DNA from: Lentisphaerota bacterium
Lineage (GTDB): Bacteria; Verrucomicrobiota; Kiritimatiellia; JAAZAB01
Direction of reading: 5' to 3'
NCBI GenBank assembly: GCA_016182435.1
Contig: JACPGN010000177.1
Location: 1 to 5,572 of the forward strand
Length of the DNA stretch: 5,572 bases
Position numbers and translations under genes: made by a program. Of this stretch, positions 4,949-5,572 are shown one piece after another. Numbering within the stretch: position 1 is the first letter of the stretch; each line of letters starts with the position of its first letter. The notes under the pieces were generated by a model. The model had not been told where the DNA came from. It saw only the letters and a program-made list of their open reading frames with translations, and ran no database searches.

Positions 4949-4973
4949 GCCCCGCCGCGGGGCCTAATTCAAT
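4949..4973 (+). repeat. Hairpin plus CTAATTCAAT module, copy C, in the murJ leader
   Basis: GCCCCG (4949-4954) and CGGGGC (4958-4963) form a six-pair stem with a CCG loop, followed directly by CTAATTCAAT. It shares GGCCTAATTCAAT (4961-4973) exactly with copy B. The module then ends, and the murJ start follows 17 bases later. Confidence 0.7.
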
Positions 4974-4990
4974 CCGGGGGGCCCTCGCGT

Positions 4991-5572
4991 TTGGATAAAA
5001 AGAAAATCATACGTTCGGCCAGTGTGATCAGTTTTTTCATTCTCCTGAGCCGTGTCTTGGGCTTGGTGCGCGACATGGCCATGGCGGCTTTTTTCGGCAG
5101 CACTCTGGTTATGGACGCTTTCGTGGTGGCCTTCACCATTCCCAATCTCTTTCGCAGCCTCTTTGGCGAGGGCGCGCTTTCCTCGGCTTTTGTGCCGGTC
5201 TTCACCGAAACCTTTGCGAAACAGCCCCGCGAGCAAGTCTGGCAATTTGCCGCGAATATGTTCTCTTTTTTGGGCCTGATCCTGGCCGCGCTCGTGGCGG
5301 CGGGCATTCTGCTGGCTTCCCTGGCTCTCGTTCTCCTGCCGCTCAGTCCGCGGATTGAACTGATTCTCGAACTCCTGCGCATCATGTGGCCTTACATGTT
5401 CTTCATTTGCCTCACCGCCTTTTTTGCGGCAATGCTGAACGCCCTGCGGCGCTTCGTGCTGCCGGCCGCCGCCCCGGCCGCCATGAACTTGATCATGATC
5501 GCCGGGCTGTTCCTCGTTTGCCCCCATTTGCCCGCGGAGGGCGCTGGACGCATTAGCGTCGTGGCCTGGAGC
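4991..5572 (+). CDS. murJ: Lipid II flippase MurJ (MviN), N-terminal part, runs off the window
   Basis: Inner-membrane MOP-superfamily transporter that flips the peptidoglycan precursor lipid II to the periplasmic face. The 194 visible residues cover roughly the first third of a usual protein of about 500. Membrane segments are visible near 6-26, 86-118 and 131-150, with more hydrophobic stretches after. The first helix region carries SRVLGLVRD (20-28), then DAFVVAFTIPNLFRSLFGEG (42-61) and AFVPVF (66-71). R21, R27, D42 and R55 line up with E. coli R18, R24, D39 and R52, charged residues important for MurJ function. LNALRRFVLPA...P..MN (149-166) is also family-typical. The start is TTG: no in-frame ATG or GTG precedes it nearby, and the conserved first helix begins almost at once. 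A G-run at 4976-4981 is the only possible ribosome binding sequence. No stop occurs before the window edge. Confidence 0.95.
   Translation, partial: MDKKKIIRSASVISFFILLSRVLGLVRDMAMAAFFGSTLVMDAFVVAFTIPNLFRSLFGEGALSSAFVPVFTETFAKQPREQVWQFAANMFSFLGLILAALVAAGILLASLALVLLPLSPRIELILELLRIMWPYMFFICLTAFFAAMLNALRRFVLPAAAPAAMNLIMIAGLFLVCPHLPAEGAGRISVVAWS

Larger units (their letters stand above)
4654..4990. other. Gene-free spacer filled with structured repeats
   Basis: These 337 bases between the glycosyltransferase and murJ hold no supported gene. They contain three copies of a hairpin-plus-CTAATTYAAT module (around 4668-4713, 4797-4841 and 4949-4973), an inverted pair of ATTCCC...GGGAAT hairpins (4716-4789) and a GC-rich nested palindrome (4840-4938). 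Open frames crossing it simply translate the repeats. No clear promoter for murJ was identified. Confidence 0.75.

Noticed and set aside
4964..5527. 187-codon minus-strand frame opposite murJ
   Set aside because: It is the antisense shadow of an unmistakable murJ, with a polar, low-information translation.

Overview
The window looks like a piece of a GC-rich chromosome from a Gram-negative-type bacterium. It carries one gene on the minus strand (a glycoside-hydrolase-like protein), then three on the plus strand: rpsB (ribosomal protein S2), a family 2 glycosyltransferase of the WaaE/KdtX type, and the start of murJ (lipid II flippase), which runs off the right edge. The clean Shine-Dalgarno sequences before the hydrolase gene and rpsB, the LPS-core-type glycosyltransferase and MurJ fit a diderm bacterium. 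The orphan, non-secreted hydrolase and the GC-rich palindromic intergenic repeats recall the Planctomycetes-Verrucomicrobia-Lentisphaerae group or similar uncultured lineages. That placement is inference and weak.

Layout: positions 1-237 hold no convincing gene, but contain a structured repeat (copy 1) just beyond the hydrolase stop. Positions 238-2373 (minus) encode the 711-residue hydrolase-like protein. Positions 2374-2700 form a divergent intergenic region with copy 2 of the same repeat and a heavily structured rpsB leader. rpsB (2701-3654) has a long low-complexity C-terminal extension and is not followed by tsf. Positions 3655-3822 are an AT-rich spacer of nested, imperfect inverted repeats with a 39-bp internal periodicity. 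The glycosyltransferase occupies 3823-4653. Positions 4654-4990 contain no gene but at least three kinds of repeat: an inverted pair of ATTCCC...GGGAAT hairpins, three copies of a 'GC hairpin followed by CTAATTYAAT' module, and a GC-rich nested palindrome with 10-bp ends. murJ starts at a TTG at 4991.

The glycosyltransferase and MurJ both act in cell-envelope construction, and rpsB serves translation. The hydrolase is probably an independent catabolic or glycan-processing unit. The long repeat-filled gaps argue against one tight operon. No mobile-element gene, CRISPR array, tRNA or rRNA was seen. The most unusual content is the density and variety of structured intergenic repeats: nearly every gap carries one, and two copies of a repeat sharing 33 identical bases bracket the hydrolase gene.
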